From Roseomonas sp. (lineage in GTDB: Bacteria > Pseudomonadota > Alphaproteobacteria > Acetobacterales > Acetobacteraceae): 64,000 bases of DNA. The stretch is from positions 186,001 through 250,000 of the forward strand of contig JADCGA010000011.1 of NCBI GenBank assembly GCA_020249265.1. The letters are read 5' to 3'. Positions 1 to 7,381 of the stretch are shown here, piece by piece (position 1 is the stretch's first letter; each line of letters begins with the position of its first letter). The position numbers and the translations under genes are program-made. The notes below the pieces were generated by a model. It ran no database searches. It was given only the letters and a program-made list of their open reading frames with translations, and was not told the DNA's origin.

Positions 1-1
1 T

Positions 2-1369
2 GGCGTGCGCGTGGTGGATGCCGCCGGCACGCTGGTGCTGCCTGGCGGCGTGGATAGCCATTGCCATATCGAAGAACCCTCTCGTGGTGGTTATGCCAGC
101 ACTGGTCTGGCTGAACCGCCGATTACGGTGAATGAGGAAAGCTTTGCCACAGCCTCCACCGCTGCTTTTGCAGGCGGCACCACTTCCGTTGTCTGCTTCA
201 TCCCGCAATGGAAAGGCTATGGCGTCTGGGAACGCTATACCGATTACCGCGCCCGCGCCGCCCGCGGCATGATTGATCATTCCTTCCATCAGATCATCAG
301 CGATCCGACCGATGCGGTGATGGATCAGGAAGTGCCGCGGCTTGTGGCGGAAGGTGTGCGCAGCCTGAAGGTGTTTCTGACCTACGAACCTTTGCATTTG
401 AATGATGCGCAATATCTGCGCGTCCTCACCAAGGCGCGCACGCTTGGCTGCCTGGTGACGGTGCATTGTGAGAATTACGAGGCGATCAATTGGCGCACCC
501 ACGAATTGCTGAAGCATGGCATGACAGCGCCGAAGTATCACGCCTGGGCGCGGCCGCCTGTGGTGGAACGTGAAGCGACCCACCGCGCCATCGCACTTGC
601 TGAATTGGTGGATCAGCCGATCCAGATCTTCCATGTTTCTTGCGAAGAAGCAGCCGAAGAAATCGCCCGCGCCCAGGCGCGTGGTGTGAAGGTATGGGGC
701 GAAACCTGCCCGCAATATCTCAGCCTGACCGCATCCGACATGGACCGCCCCGGCTTTGAGGGTGCGAAATTCATGTGCAGCCCGGCACCCCGCAGCCGCG
801 CGGAACATGAACGCGTGTGGGAGATGATACGGCGCGGCACCTTGGATGTGATTTCATCCGATCACTGCGCCTTTTCCTTCGATGGTGATCGCGGCAAGCG
901 CCAGAATGGTTCGGATGCGGTGTTCCGCGATATCCCGAATGGCATTCCAGGCTTCACCGCGCGCCTGCCGATCATTTTCAGCGAAGGTGTCTCAAAGGGC
1001 CGCATCAGCCTGGATGAATTCGTGCGGCTCACCAGCACCAACCCTGCGCGGCTGATGGGGTTGGCGCCGCGCAAGGGCGCCATTGCGGTCGGCGCGGATG
1101 CGGATTTGGCGCTGTGGGATCCGAAGAAAAAAGTTACCATCACCAATGCGCTGATGCAGCACGCGATTGATTATACACCCTATGAGGGGATGGAGGTCAC
1201 TGGCTGGCCGGTGATGACCATTCGGCGCGGTGAGGTGGTGATGCGCGATGGCAAGGTACAGGCGGAACCCGGCACCGGGCGCTTCCTGCCGCGCGGGCCC
1301 TACGCCATGATCAGGCCGCGCGGTGTCACGCCTGATGGGTTTGATCCTGCGCCGCCGCCTGCGGGCTAA
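2..1369 (+). CDS. Dihydropyrimidinase/hydantoinase-like amidohydrolase (5' end outside window)
   Basis: This is a cyclic amidohydrolase of the dihydropyrimidinase/hydantoinase/allantoinase family, expected to open a cyclic imide or ureide ring in the cytoplasm. The frame is open to the left edge, so the N-terminal strand domain is cut off; family members are 450-490 residues. Counting from the GTG at base 5, the binuclear-metal ligands are visible: His19 and His21 (HCH), Lys122 (SLKVF, the lysine that becomes carboxylated), His154, His210 and Asp286 (SSDHC). The C-terminus has the usual KGAIAVGADADLALWDP segment. The substrate cannot be read from the sequence. It is a paralogue of hydA at 24.6 kb. 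It converges on the cupin gene, with a strong hairpin between them. Confidence 0.85.
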   Translation, partial: GVRVVDAAGTLVLPGGVDSHCHIEEPSRGGYASTGLAEPPITVNEESFATASTAAFAGGTTSVVCFIPQWKGYGVWERYTDYRARAARGMIDHSFHQIISDPTDAVMDQEVPRLVAEGVRSLKVFLTYEPLHLNDAQYLRVLTKARTLGCLVTVHCENYEAINWRTHELLKHGMTAPKYHAWARPPVVEREATHRAIALAELVDQPIQIFHVSCEEAAEEIARAQARGVKVWGETCPQYLSLTASDMDRPGFEGAKFMCSPAPRSRAEHERVWEMIRRGTLDVISSDHCAFSFDGDRGKRQNGSDAVFRDIPNGIPGFTARLPIIFSEGVSKGRISLDEFVRLTSTNPARLMGLAPRKGAIAVGADADLALWDPKKKVTITNALMQHAIDYTPYEGMEVTGWPVMTIRRGEVVMRDGKVQAEPGTGRFLPRGPYAMIRPRGVTPDGFDPAPPPAG

Positions 1370-1377
1370 CGCCTGAA

Positions 1378-1417
1378 GCATTTTCAAGCCGCGTGGCTGC
1401 ACCCGGCTTGAAAATGC
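1378..1417. terminator. Long hairpin between convergent genes, probable bidirectional terminator
   Basis: A perfect 13-bp inverted repeat lies at 1378-1390 and 1405-1417 (arms gcattttcaagcc / ggcttgaaaatgc). It is separated by 14 bases, which can themselves form a small gtg/cac stem. It fills almost the whole gap between the amidohydrolase stop (1369) and the cupin stop (1419). The arms carry a T4/A4 run but no separate T tract follows on either strand. Its position between converging genes supports a terminator role for both. Confidence 0.6.
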
Positions 1418-1418
1418 A

Positions 1419-1760
1419 TCAATCCACAATGAACAGCCTGGCCCCGATGGCGGTGCGCGACATATGCGCTTCTGCCCCATCTGCGACTTGATAAGACATG
1501 CCAGGCTTCAGCAGAAACACGCGCCCATCCGCGAGCGTGGTTTCCAATTCGCCTTCCAGCACCAGCAGCACATGGCCCTTCTGGCACCAATGATCCGCGA
1601 CATACCCCGGCGAATATTCCACCATGCGCACGCGGATCGGGTTTTCCGCCGGGCCGACATGGCGGGTACGCCAAAGCGCCTCACCGGTAACGCCTGCATG
1701 GCGTGTGGGCTCGACACCCGCCCAATCGGTGGTTTCAAAGGGGATGGCGGCAATTTGCAT
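1419..1760 (-). CDS. DHCW-motif cupin-fold protein
   Basis: This is a small single-domain cupin of 113 residues. It contains the DHWC-x-x-GH element (around residues 54-60) typical of the DHCW-motif cupins, then LVLEGELE and a LKPGMSYQVADG strand pair forming the second cupin motif. His and Glu residues in these motifs would hold a metal in the barrel. No enzymatic role is established for this subfamily. It begins 13 bases after the yqgE stop on the same strand, so the two are probably co-transcribed. Confidence 0.75.
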   Translation of the reverse strand: MQIAAIPFETTDWAGVEPTRHAGVTGEALWRTRHVGPAENPIRVRMVEYSPGYVADHWCQKGHVLLVLEGELETTLADGRVFLLKPGMSYQVADGAEAHMSRTAIGARLFIVD

Positions 1761-1773
1761 GTTTCAAAAACCC

Positions 1774-2361
1774 TTACGCATGCCCGGCAGCCGAAGACAG
1801 CCACGCCGGATGCACTTTCAGCTTTGCCAGCGCTGCGTGCCAGGCTGTGCTGGCATCCTCATGGAATAGCAGCGCCTCATCCGCTGGCACGCTCAACCAG
1901 GAATTGCGCTGGATTTCTTCATCCAATTGGCCGGGCGCCCAGCCAGCATAGCCAAGTGCCAGCAACCCCTGCCTTGGGCCGCCGCCGCCGGCGATCGCAC
2001 TCAAGATATCAACGCTCGCGGTCAAGGCGAGGCCAGCGCCAAAGGCCAGGCTGCCCTCGGCGGACCAATCATCGGTATGGAGCACAAAGCCGCGCCCGGC
2101 TTCCACCGGCCCGCCGGATACCATACGGATTTGGCGCTGGGACGGTACGGGCTTCAGCCCAAGCTGCTTCAGCAATTTGTCAAAGCCCAAGCCTTCGATC
2201 GGGCGATTAAGCATCAGCCCCATCGCCCCCTCGGCGGAATGGTTGCATAGGCAGACAACGCTTTGCGCAAAGCGTGGGTCTTCCATGCCCGGCATCGCAA
2301 TCAGCAAATGCCCGGTCAGATAATCGCCACCCTTGGCGGCGGCTTTGCCCTTTCTAGCCAT
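1774..2361 (-). CDS. YqgE/AlgH family protein
   Basis: A 195-residue member of the YqgE/AlgH family (DUF179), a conserved alpha/beta protein of uncertain function. Recognisable segments are LTGHLLIAMPGMEDPRF near residues 15-31, the conserved ALGYAGWAPGQLDEEI near 135-150, and NSWL just after it. The same frame stays open upstream to 2940, but that stretch lies antisense to hisF and does not resemble the family. The ATG at 2361 (MARKGK) gives the usual family length. The first residues are lysine-rich. It is transcribed away from hisF and leads into the cupin gene. Confidence 0.9.
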   Translation of the reverse strand: MARKGKAAAKGGDYLTGHLLIAMPGMEDPRFAQSVVCLCNHSAEGAMGLMLNRPIEGLGFDKLLKQLGLKPVPSQRQIRMVSGGPVEAGRGFVLHTDDWSAEGSLAFGAGLALTASVDILSAIAGGGGPRQGLLALGYAGWAPGQLDEEIQRNSWLSVPADEALLFHEDASTAWHAALAKLKVHPAWLSSAAGHA

Positions 2362-2505
2362 TGGGGAAATGTGGCGCTGTCCGCGCCATGCTGCAAGCCT
2401 TGCCATTCGGGGCTTGACCGAGGGATCATTCCGGCGCATCGCGCTTTCGTGTGAAGAGCCAGCCTTGGCCTCATGCCCCGCAACCACAAATCCCGTTGAG
2501 GACCC

Positions 2506-3288
2506 TTGCTCGCTCTTCGTGTCATTCCCTGCCTGGATGTTAAGGATGGTCGCGTCGTCAAAGGCGTGAACTTCGTGGAACTGCGCGACGCCGGGGACCC
2601 GGTGGAACAGGCGCGCAATTATGACCGCGAAGGTGCGGATGAAATCACCTTCCTTGACATCACAGCATCCGCCGAAAACCGGGACACGATCCTGGATGTG
2701 GTTTCCCGCACGGCGGCCGAGGTTTTCATCCCGCTGACCGTCGGTGGCGGCGTGCGCAGCGTGGAAGATGCGCGCCGGCTTTTGCTGGCCGGCGCGGATA
2801 AGGTTTCCATCAATTCCGCCGCCGTCGCGGACCCCGATCTGGTGCGCCGCGCGGCTGAGGCTTTCGGCAGCCAGGCCATCGTTGTCGCGATTGATGCGCG
2901 TCGGCGCGATGTTGGTGGCGGTTGGGAGGTTTTCACCCATGGCGGGCGGCGCGGCACCGGCATTGATGCCATTGCCTGGGCCAAGCGGGTTGAAGCCCTC
3001 GGCGCGGGTGAAATCCTACTCACTTCCATGGATCGTGATGGCACCAAGCAGGGCTTTGACCTTGAACTGACCGCGGCGGTGCGGGCCGCCACGCGCTTGC
3101 CGATTGTGGCGTCCGGCGGTGTGGGTGAATTGAGCCATTTCGTTGAAGGCGCGCGCGCCGGTGCTACGGGCCTGCTCGCCGCCAGTGTTTTTCATTACGG
3201 GGTCTTCCGGATTGCTGAAGCCAAGGCCGCGCTCGCGGCGGCGGGTCTTCCCATCCGCCCCGTCCCGCATCGGCAGGAGGCCGCGTGA
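2506..3288 (+). CDS. hisF: Imidazole glycerol phosphate synthase subunit HisF
   Basis: HisF is the cyclase half of imidazole glycerol phosphate synthase. It uses ammonia from HisH to turn PRFAR into IGP and AICAR. It is a full-length 260-residue TIM barrel. The two catalytic aspartates sit exactly at Asp11 (IPCLDVKDG) and Asp130 (VVAIDARR), and the phosphate-binding GGGVR and ASGGVG turns are present. The start must be the TTG at 2506, because the frame has a stop (TGA 2497-2499) just upstream and no ATG before the conserved RVIPCLD. A GAGGA lies only three bases before it, an unusually tight spacing. hisH, hisA and hisB are not next to it; hisE follows directly. Confidence 0.96.
   Translation: MLALRVIPCLDVKDGRVVKGVNFVELRDAGDPVEQARNYDREGADEITFLDITASAENRDTILDVVSRTAAEVFIPLTVGGGVRSVEDARRLLLAGADKVSINSAAVADPDLVRRAAEAFGSQAIVVAIDARRRDVGGGWEVFTHGGRRGTGIDAIAWAKRVEALGAGEILLTSMDRDGTKQGFDLELTAAVRAATRLPIVASGGVGELSHFVEGARAGATGLLAASVFHYGVFRIAEAKAALAAAGLPIRPVPHRQEAA
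3275..3280 (+). promoter_or_regulatory. Ribosome-binding site that fixes the hisE start
   Basis: A perfect AGGAGG lies inside the last codons of hisF, eight bases before the ATG at 3289, which itself abuts the hisF TGA. It supports initiation at 3289 and so shows that the lysine-rich N-terminal tail of HisE is translated. Confidence 0.8.
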
Positions 3289-3876
3289 ATGGCTAAAGTC
3301 ACAAAGCCCGCCAAGGTAAAGGCGGCGGATAGGATCAAGCCCGTTGGCAAGGCCAAGAAAACGCCTGGCGCCAAGCTGAAAGTCGCAAAGGCCGCGAAGA
3401 AAAAGGTGGCGCTGCCGATGCCCGGCGGGCCTAAGGTGAAAACTGCGAAACCGCCCAAACGCATCCGCAAGATGGAAGCGCGGGTGCTGCGGCCGCTCAT
3501 TGTTGCACCAACAGGCGCCAATGCCATGGTCCTGGATCAGCTTTGGCAAACGGTGGAACAGCGGCGCCTTGCGGGCGATGTGGCTTCGTCCCATTCCGCG
3601 CGGTTGATGGCGCGCGGCACCGCCAAGGTCGCGCAGAAATTCGGCGAAGAAGCGGTGGAATGCGTCATTGAAGCCACCATTGGCAATCGCGACGCGACAG
3701 TGCTGGAATCAGCCGATGTGCTCTATCACCTCATGGTGATCTGGGTGGATGCCGGCATCCGGCCCGAGGAAGTCTGGGCCGAATTGGCGCGGCGCCAGGG
3801 CATCAGTGGTATTGTCGAGAAGGCGAGCCGAACCCGGGGCATTATCCGCGCAGCGGGCACCACCAAGCTGGCTTGA
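3289..3876 (+). CDS. hisE: Phosphoribosyl-ATP diphosphatase HisE with a Lys/Ala-rich N-terminal extension
   Basis: HisE hydrolyses phosphoribosyl-ATP to phosphoribosyl-AMP, the second step of histidine synthesis. The catalytic domain occupies residues 79-185. It has the all-alpha MazG-like metal-binding signature GEEAVE (119-124) and ESADVLYH (140-147). The protein is 195 residues while HisE is usually about 105-110. The excess is an N-terminal tail of about 75 residues very rich in Lys, Ala, Pro and Val, with KAKK, AKAAKKK and KPPKRIRK clusters like a histone H1 or AlgP tail. A strong Shine-Dalgarno at 3275-3280 supports the long start. It is coupled to hisF, with start abutting stop. Why the tail exists is unknown; nucleic-acid binding is a guess. 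Confidence 0.93.
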   Translation: MAKVTKPAKVKAADRIKPVGKAKKTPGAKLKVAKAAKKKVALPMPGGPKVKTAKPPKRIRKMEARVLRPLIVAPTGANAMVLDQLWQTVEQRRLAGDVASSHSARLMARGTAKVAQKFGEEAVECVIEATIGNRDATVLESADVLYHLMVIWVDAGIRPEEVWAELARRQGISGIVEKASRTRGIIRAAGTTKLA

Positions 3877-3885
3877 TACAGTTTC

Positions 3886-3909
3886 GCTTCGCGGGATTAT
3901 CCGCGAAGC
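3886..3909. terminator. Hairpin between convergent hisE and bcp
   Basis: A perfect 9-bp stem (3886-3894 with 3901-3909, arms gcttcgcgg/ccgcgaagc) closes a six-base loop in the 39-base gap between the ends of hisE and bcp. No T tract follows on either strand, so the terminator call rests on stem quality and position. Confidence 0.5.
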
Positions 3910-3915
3910 CGCATA

Positions 3916-4386
3916 TCACCCAAGGGTCTTGGCTGCGGCCAGCACCTCGGCGGCATGGGCTTCGGGCTTCACCTTGCGCCAGATTTTCACGATCTTGCCA
4001 TCGGCACCAACCAGAAAGCTCGATCGCTCCATGCCCATATATTTCTTGCCATACATGGATTTTTCTACCCACACGCCATAGGCCTCGGCGGTCTTGTGTT
4101 CGGGGTCGGAGGCGAGCGGAAATTCCAGCCCGTATTTCTTGGCAAATTTTTCAATCGGCGGCATGGCATCGGGCGATACGCCAATCACGGTGAGGCCAAG
4201 CTTGCCAAGCTGGGGCAGCGCTTCCTGCACACCGCAAGCCTGCTTGGTGCAGCCCGGCGTATCCGCCTTGGGGTAGAAATAGAGCAAATAGGGCTTGCCC
4301 TTAAGGCCGGCTGAGGACACTTCCCGCCCGCCGCTTGCTGCCATTTTGAAGGCGGGTGCCTTTTTGCCTTCGGCCAATTCGCTCAT
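3916..4386 (-). CDS. bcp: Thioredoxin-dependent thiol peroxidase (BCP/PrxQ)
   Basis: This is an atypical two-Cys peroxiredoxin of the bacterioferritin comigratory protein family, reducing hydroperoxides with electrons from thioredoxin in the cytoplasm. Its 156 residues match the family. The active site reads YPKADTPGCTKQAC, with peroxidatic Cys46 and probable resolving Cys51 four residues on. The later SDPEHKTAEAYGVW and the conserved arginine near ERSSFLVG also fit. Its ATG overlaps the glnE stop by four bases (ATGA), so translation is probably coupled to glnE. Confidence 0.95.
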   Translation of the reverse strand: MSELAEGKKAPAFKMAASGGREVSSAGLKGKPYLLYFYPKADTPGCTKQACGVQEALPQLGKLGLTVIGVSPDAMPPIEKFAKKYGLEFPLASDPEHKTAEAYGVWVEKSMYGKKYMGMERSSFLVGADGKIVKIWRKVKPEAHAAEVLAAAKTLG

Positions 4387-7364
4387 GACTGTTTCCCCTG
4401 ATCCAGCCGGCCAAGCCGGGCTTCGAAAACCTTGCGCACCAAGGCTGCGCTTTCTTCCATCTGAGCGCGCAGGCCCGGAAGGTCAACGGGCGGCGTTGCG
4501 CAAAGCGGGCCCGCCACACGCAGCACGGTGGAAGCGGCGGGTTCGGGCAGCATATCCGCGCGCCATGGGCCAAGGCTGAGGCGCAGAATGCCGCTGATGC
4601 CGCGCCAGAGCCGTTCGGCGGCAATCAGCGCCTCGGCTTCCGTCGCATCCAGCGCGCCGATTTTGGCCAGATTAGCGATGGCGATGTGTGTCGTGGTGGC
4701 CAGCACTTCCGGGTGGCGCGGGGCGTGGTGCAATTGCAAAGCCTGGGCGATGAATTCCACCTCCACCAACCCGCCCAGGGAAAGCTTCACATCCCATGGC
4801 CCATCGCCCGGCAATTCGCGCAGCATGCGCGCACGCATCGCAAGCGCATCGGCAATGGCGGTCTTGGCCTTTTCGGGGTTGGAAAGTGCCGCGCAAATGG
4901 CCGCAGCAATGCGCCGTGCCAGCGCCGGCGGCCCGGCCACCACGCGGGCGCGCGTCAGCGCCATGCGTTCCCAGCTCCAGGCATCTTCCGCCTGATAGCG
5001 CTGGAATGCGCCAAGCGAGACCGCTACCGGCCCCTTCGAACCTGAAGGGCGGAGCCGCATATCCACTTCGTATAGCTTGCCCTCGGCGCCAGGCGCTGTA
5101 ATGGCGCCAACCATTTGATGCGCAAGGCGCGTGAAATACTGACTGGTTGGCAAGGGGCGGATTGGCGGCGCGCCGCGCTTGGCCTTGGCTTCGCTGGCCT
5201 CCGCTTCGGCGGCGTGATCATAAACCAGGATCAGATCAAGGTCTGATCCGGGCAGCATTTCCCGCCCGCCAAGCTTGCCCAAAGCCACCACGGCAAGCTG
5301 CCCGCCCTTCACCACGCCATGCCGCGCCGCAAATTCAGCCGTCACATGCGGCAGCAGCGCCGCAATCGCAGCATCTGCCAGCGCGCTGCGTGCCTCGCCC
5401 GCCGCATCGGGGTCTATGGCGCCTTCAAGGGTTGCCGCATCAATGTCGAATTTGCCTTCTTGGACCAGGCGGCGGGAAGCTTCCATCGCTTCTTCGAAAT
5501 AGCGCGCTTCCTTCACCAAAGCCGGCAAGGCAGAGGCAGCGCTGCCAATACCGCCGCCCGCCCCCACCAACAGCCCTTCAAGCGCTGCGGTGTGATGCGC
5601 CAAATGATCCGCCAATTGCGGCGCCGCCCCCAGAATGCCGGCCAGGCGTTCCAGCATCGGCGGGTTGCGATGCAATAGGCTGAGCACCTGCACACCGGTG
5701 GTCAGCCGCCCGAAAAGCGCATCAAGGCGCATCAGCGCCGCATCCGGGTCCCGCTGCTTGGCGAAGGCAGCAAGCAGGCTTGGCATCAGCGCCGTCAGCA
5801 ATTCGCGCGCGCGTTCGCTGCGAATGGCGCGCGCATGGCCATGATGCCAGCCGCGCACGCTGGCGGCGATGCTGCCCGGATTGGCGTAGCCCATGGCACG
5901 CAGTGTGGCGATGGTGGCGGGATCATCCTCCACCCCGGTGAAGACCAGATCGCCCTGCACCGCATCGGCGGCCAGTGTTGGTTCAGCTTCAAACATCCGC
6001 CCGTAATGCTGTTCCACCCGGCGCAGATGAAATGCGAAATCCTCGGCAAAACTGGCGCTATCTGCGTAGCCCAGGAAGGATGCGATGCGCGCTATCCCTT
6101 CCGCATCTTCCGGCAGGCGATGCGTCTGCCGATCGGCCACCATTTGCAGCCGATGTTCCAGCCGCCGCAGGAAGCCATAGGCATCCGCCAGGTCAGCAGC
6201 GGCGCGGCGTTCTATCTTGCCCGCGCCAGCAAGGGCGGAAAGCGCGCCAAGCGTGGTGGGGTCTCGCAAAGCGGGATCGCGCCCGCCCCAGATCAATTGC
6301 AGCACCTGCGCGGTGAATTCAATCTCGCGAATCCCGCCCCGGCCAAGCTTCACATCATGCCCGGCCAATTGCACCGTATCATGCGCGCCCTTCGCCCCCT
6401 TATGGGCGTGGATCTGCCGCTTGATGGAATGAATATCCGCAACCGCTGCGAAATCCAGATAGCGCCGCCAGACAAAGGGGCGAATTTCGCGCAAGAATGC
6501 CTCGCCCGCCGCGCGATCCGCCGCGACAGGCCGCGCCTTGATCATGGCAGCACGTTCCCAATTCTGGCCCATGCTTTCATAATAGGTGATGGCCGCGGGG
6601 ATGGAGACGGCCAAGGGTGTCGCGGCGGGATCAGGCCGCAGCCGCAAATCCGTGCGAAACACATAGCCATCGGCGGTGCGTTCTTCCATCAGCCGCACCA
6701 GTTCGCGCGCGATACGCACATAAATCGCCTGAGCGCGATCCGGGTCCTGCGCCGCCGCCGGATCGTAAAGCACCATCAGATCCACATCGGATGAGTAATT
6801 CAATTCCCGCGCGCCAAGCTTGCCCATGCCAAGAATGACCAGCCCGGATTGGCGGCCGATGGATTTCGCATCTGTCTTGCCACCGCCGGTATGGCGCAAA
6901 TCACCCCGCGCCGCGGCATCGCGCAGCAAATGGGCGCAGGCGGTATCAATGCTCAGTTCCGCCAATTCGGACAGCGCGCCGGTCACGCGGTCCAACCCCC
7001 AAAGCCCGAGAATATCGGCGAGTGCAGCCACCAGCGCCCCCTGGCGCTTGGCCTGGCGCAGTAGGGCAGCTAAGGCGGGCCGGGGTGTTGCGGGGTCAAG
7101 CCGCGTCAGCGGGTCCATCGCGCGGGCGAAAGCGTCATCCGGGCCACGTTCGGCCATAAAAAGCAGGGTGGCTCCCTCCCGCACCGCTAAATCGGCTAGG
7201 TAGGGGCTATGACCACCCAGCGCTTCCAGTATCGCCGCGCCTTCCGCGCTTTCGGCAAAGCGACGCTCCGCTTCCCCCTTATCGGCGAAATGCGCCTGGG
7301 TGAGGGCGGCGGCGGTCTTGTCGAATCCGCGTGGCAGGGCAAAAGCTGCTGGAGCAAAGGTCAT
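4383..7364 (-). CDS. glnE: Glutamine synthetase adenylyltransferase/deadenylylase
   Basis: GlnE attaches AMP to, and removes it from, glutamine synthetase in response to PII and glutamine, setting nitrogen assimilation. At 993 residues it is full length for the alphaproteobacterial form. Both nucleotidyltransferase domains are visible. The N-terminal one has GMGKLGARELNYSSDVDL and the C-terminal one has ALGKLGGREMLPGSDLDL, each with the G-S-x-D-x-D metal-binding pattern. The helical linker and the GlnD-like PII-uridylyl segments lie between them. The start ATG at 7362-7364 has no clear Shine-Dalgarno. It is divergent from the YhdP-like gene, and the two starts lie within about 20 bases of each other. 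It is coupled to bcp downstream. Confidence 0.96.
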   Translation of the reverse strand: MTFAPAAFALPRGFDKTAAALTQAHFADKGEAERRFAESAEGAAILEALGGHSPYLADLAVREGATLLFMAERGPDDAFARAMDPLTRLDPATPRPALAALLRQAKRQGALVAALADILGLWGLDRVTGALSELAELSIDTACAHLLRDAAARGDLRHTGGGKTDAKSIGRQSGLVILGMGKLGARELNYSSDVDLMVLYDPAAAQDPDRAQAIYVRIARELVRLMEERTADGYVFRTDLRLRPDPAATPLAVSIPAAITYYESMGQNWERAAMIKARPVAADRAAGEAFLREIRPFVWRRYLDFAAVADIHSIKRQIHAHKGAKGAHDTVQLAGHDVKLGRGGIREIEFTAQVLQLIWGGRDPALRDPTTLGALSALAGAGKIERRAAADLADAYGFLRRLEHRLQMVADRQTHRLPEDAEGIARIASFLGYADSASFAEDFAFHLRRVEQHYGRMFEAEPTLAADAVQGDLVFTGVEDDPATIATLRAMGYANPGSIAASVRGWHHGHARAIRSERARELLTALMPSLLAAFAKQRDPDAALMRLDALFGRLTTGVQVLSLLHRNPPMLERLAGILGAAPQLADHLAHHTAALEGLLVGAGGGIGSAASALPALVKEARYFEEAMEASRRLVQEGKFDIDAATLEGAIDPDAAGEARSALADAAIAALLPHVTAEFAARHGVVKGGQLAVVALGKLGGREMLPGSDLDLILVYDHAAEAEASEAKAKRGAPPIRPLPTSQYFTRLAHQMVGAITAPGAEGKLYEVDMRLRPSGSKGPVAVSLGAFQRYQAEDAWSWERMALTRARVVAGPPALARRIAAAICAALSNPEKAKTAIADALAMRARMLRELPGDGPWDVKLSLGGLVEVEFIAQALQLHHAPRHPEVLATTTHIAIANLAKIGALDATEAEALIAAERLWRGISGILRLSLGPWRADMLPEPAASTVLRVAGPLCATPPVDLPGLRAQMEESAALVRKVFEARLGRLDQGKQS

Positions 7365-7381
7365 TGGAGTCTAGGGAAAGA

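Noticed and set aside
2362-2940. Upstream continuation of the yqgE reading frame
   Set aside because: It lies antisense to hisF, has no family similarity, and ATG 2361 gives the normal YqgE length.
5835-6794. 319-codon plus-strand open frame inside glnE
   Set aside because: High-GC antisense shadow of a clearly conserved gene; composition is Arg/His/Gly-rich without domain features.
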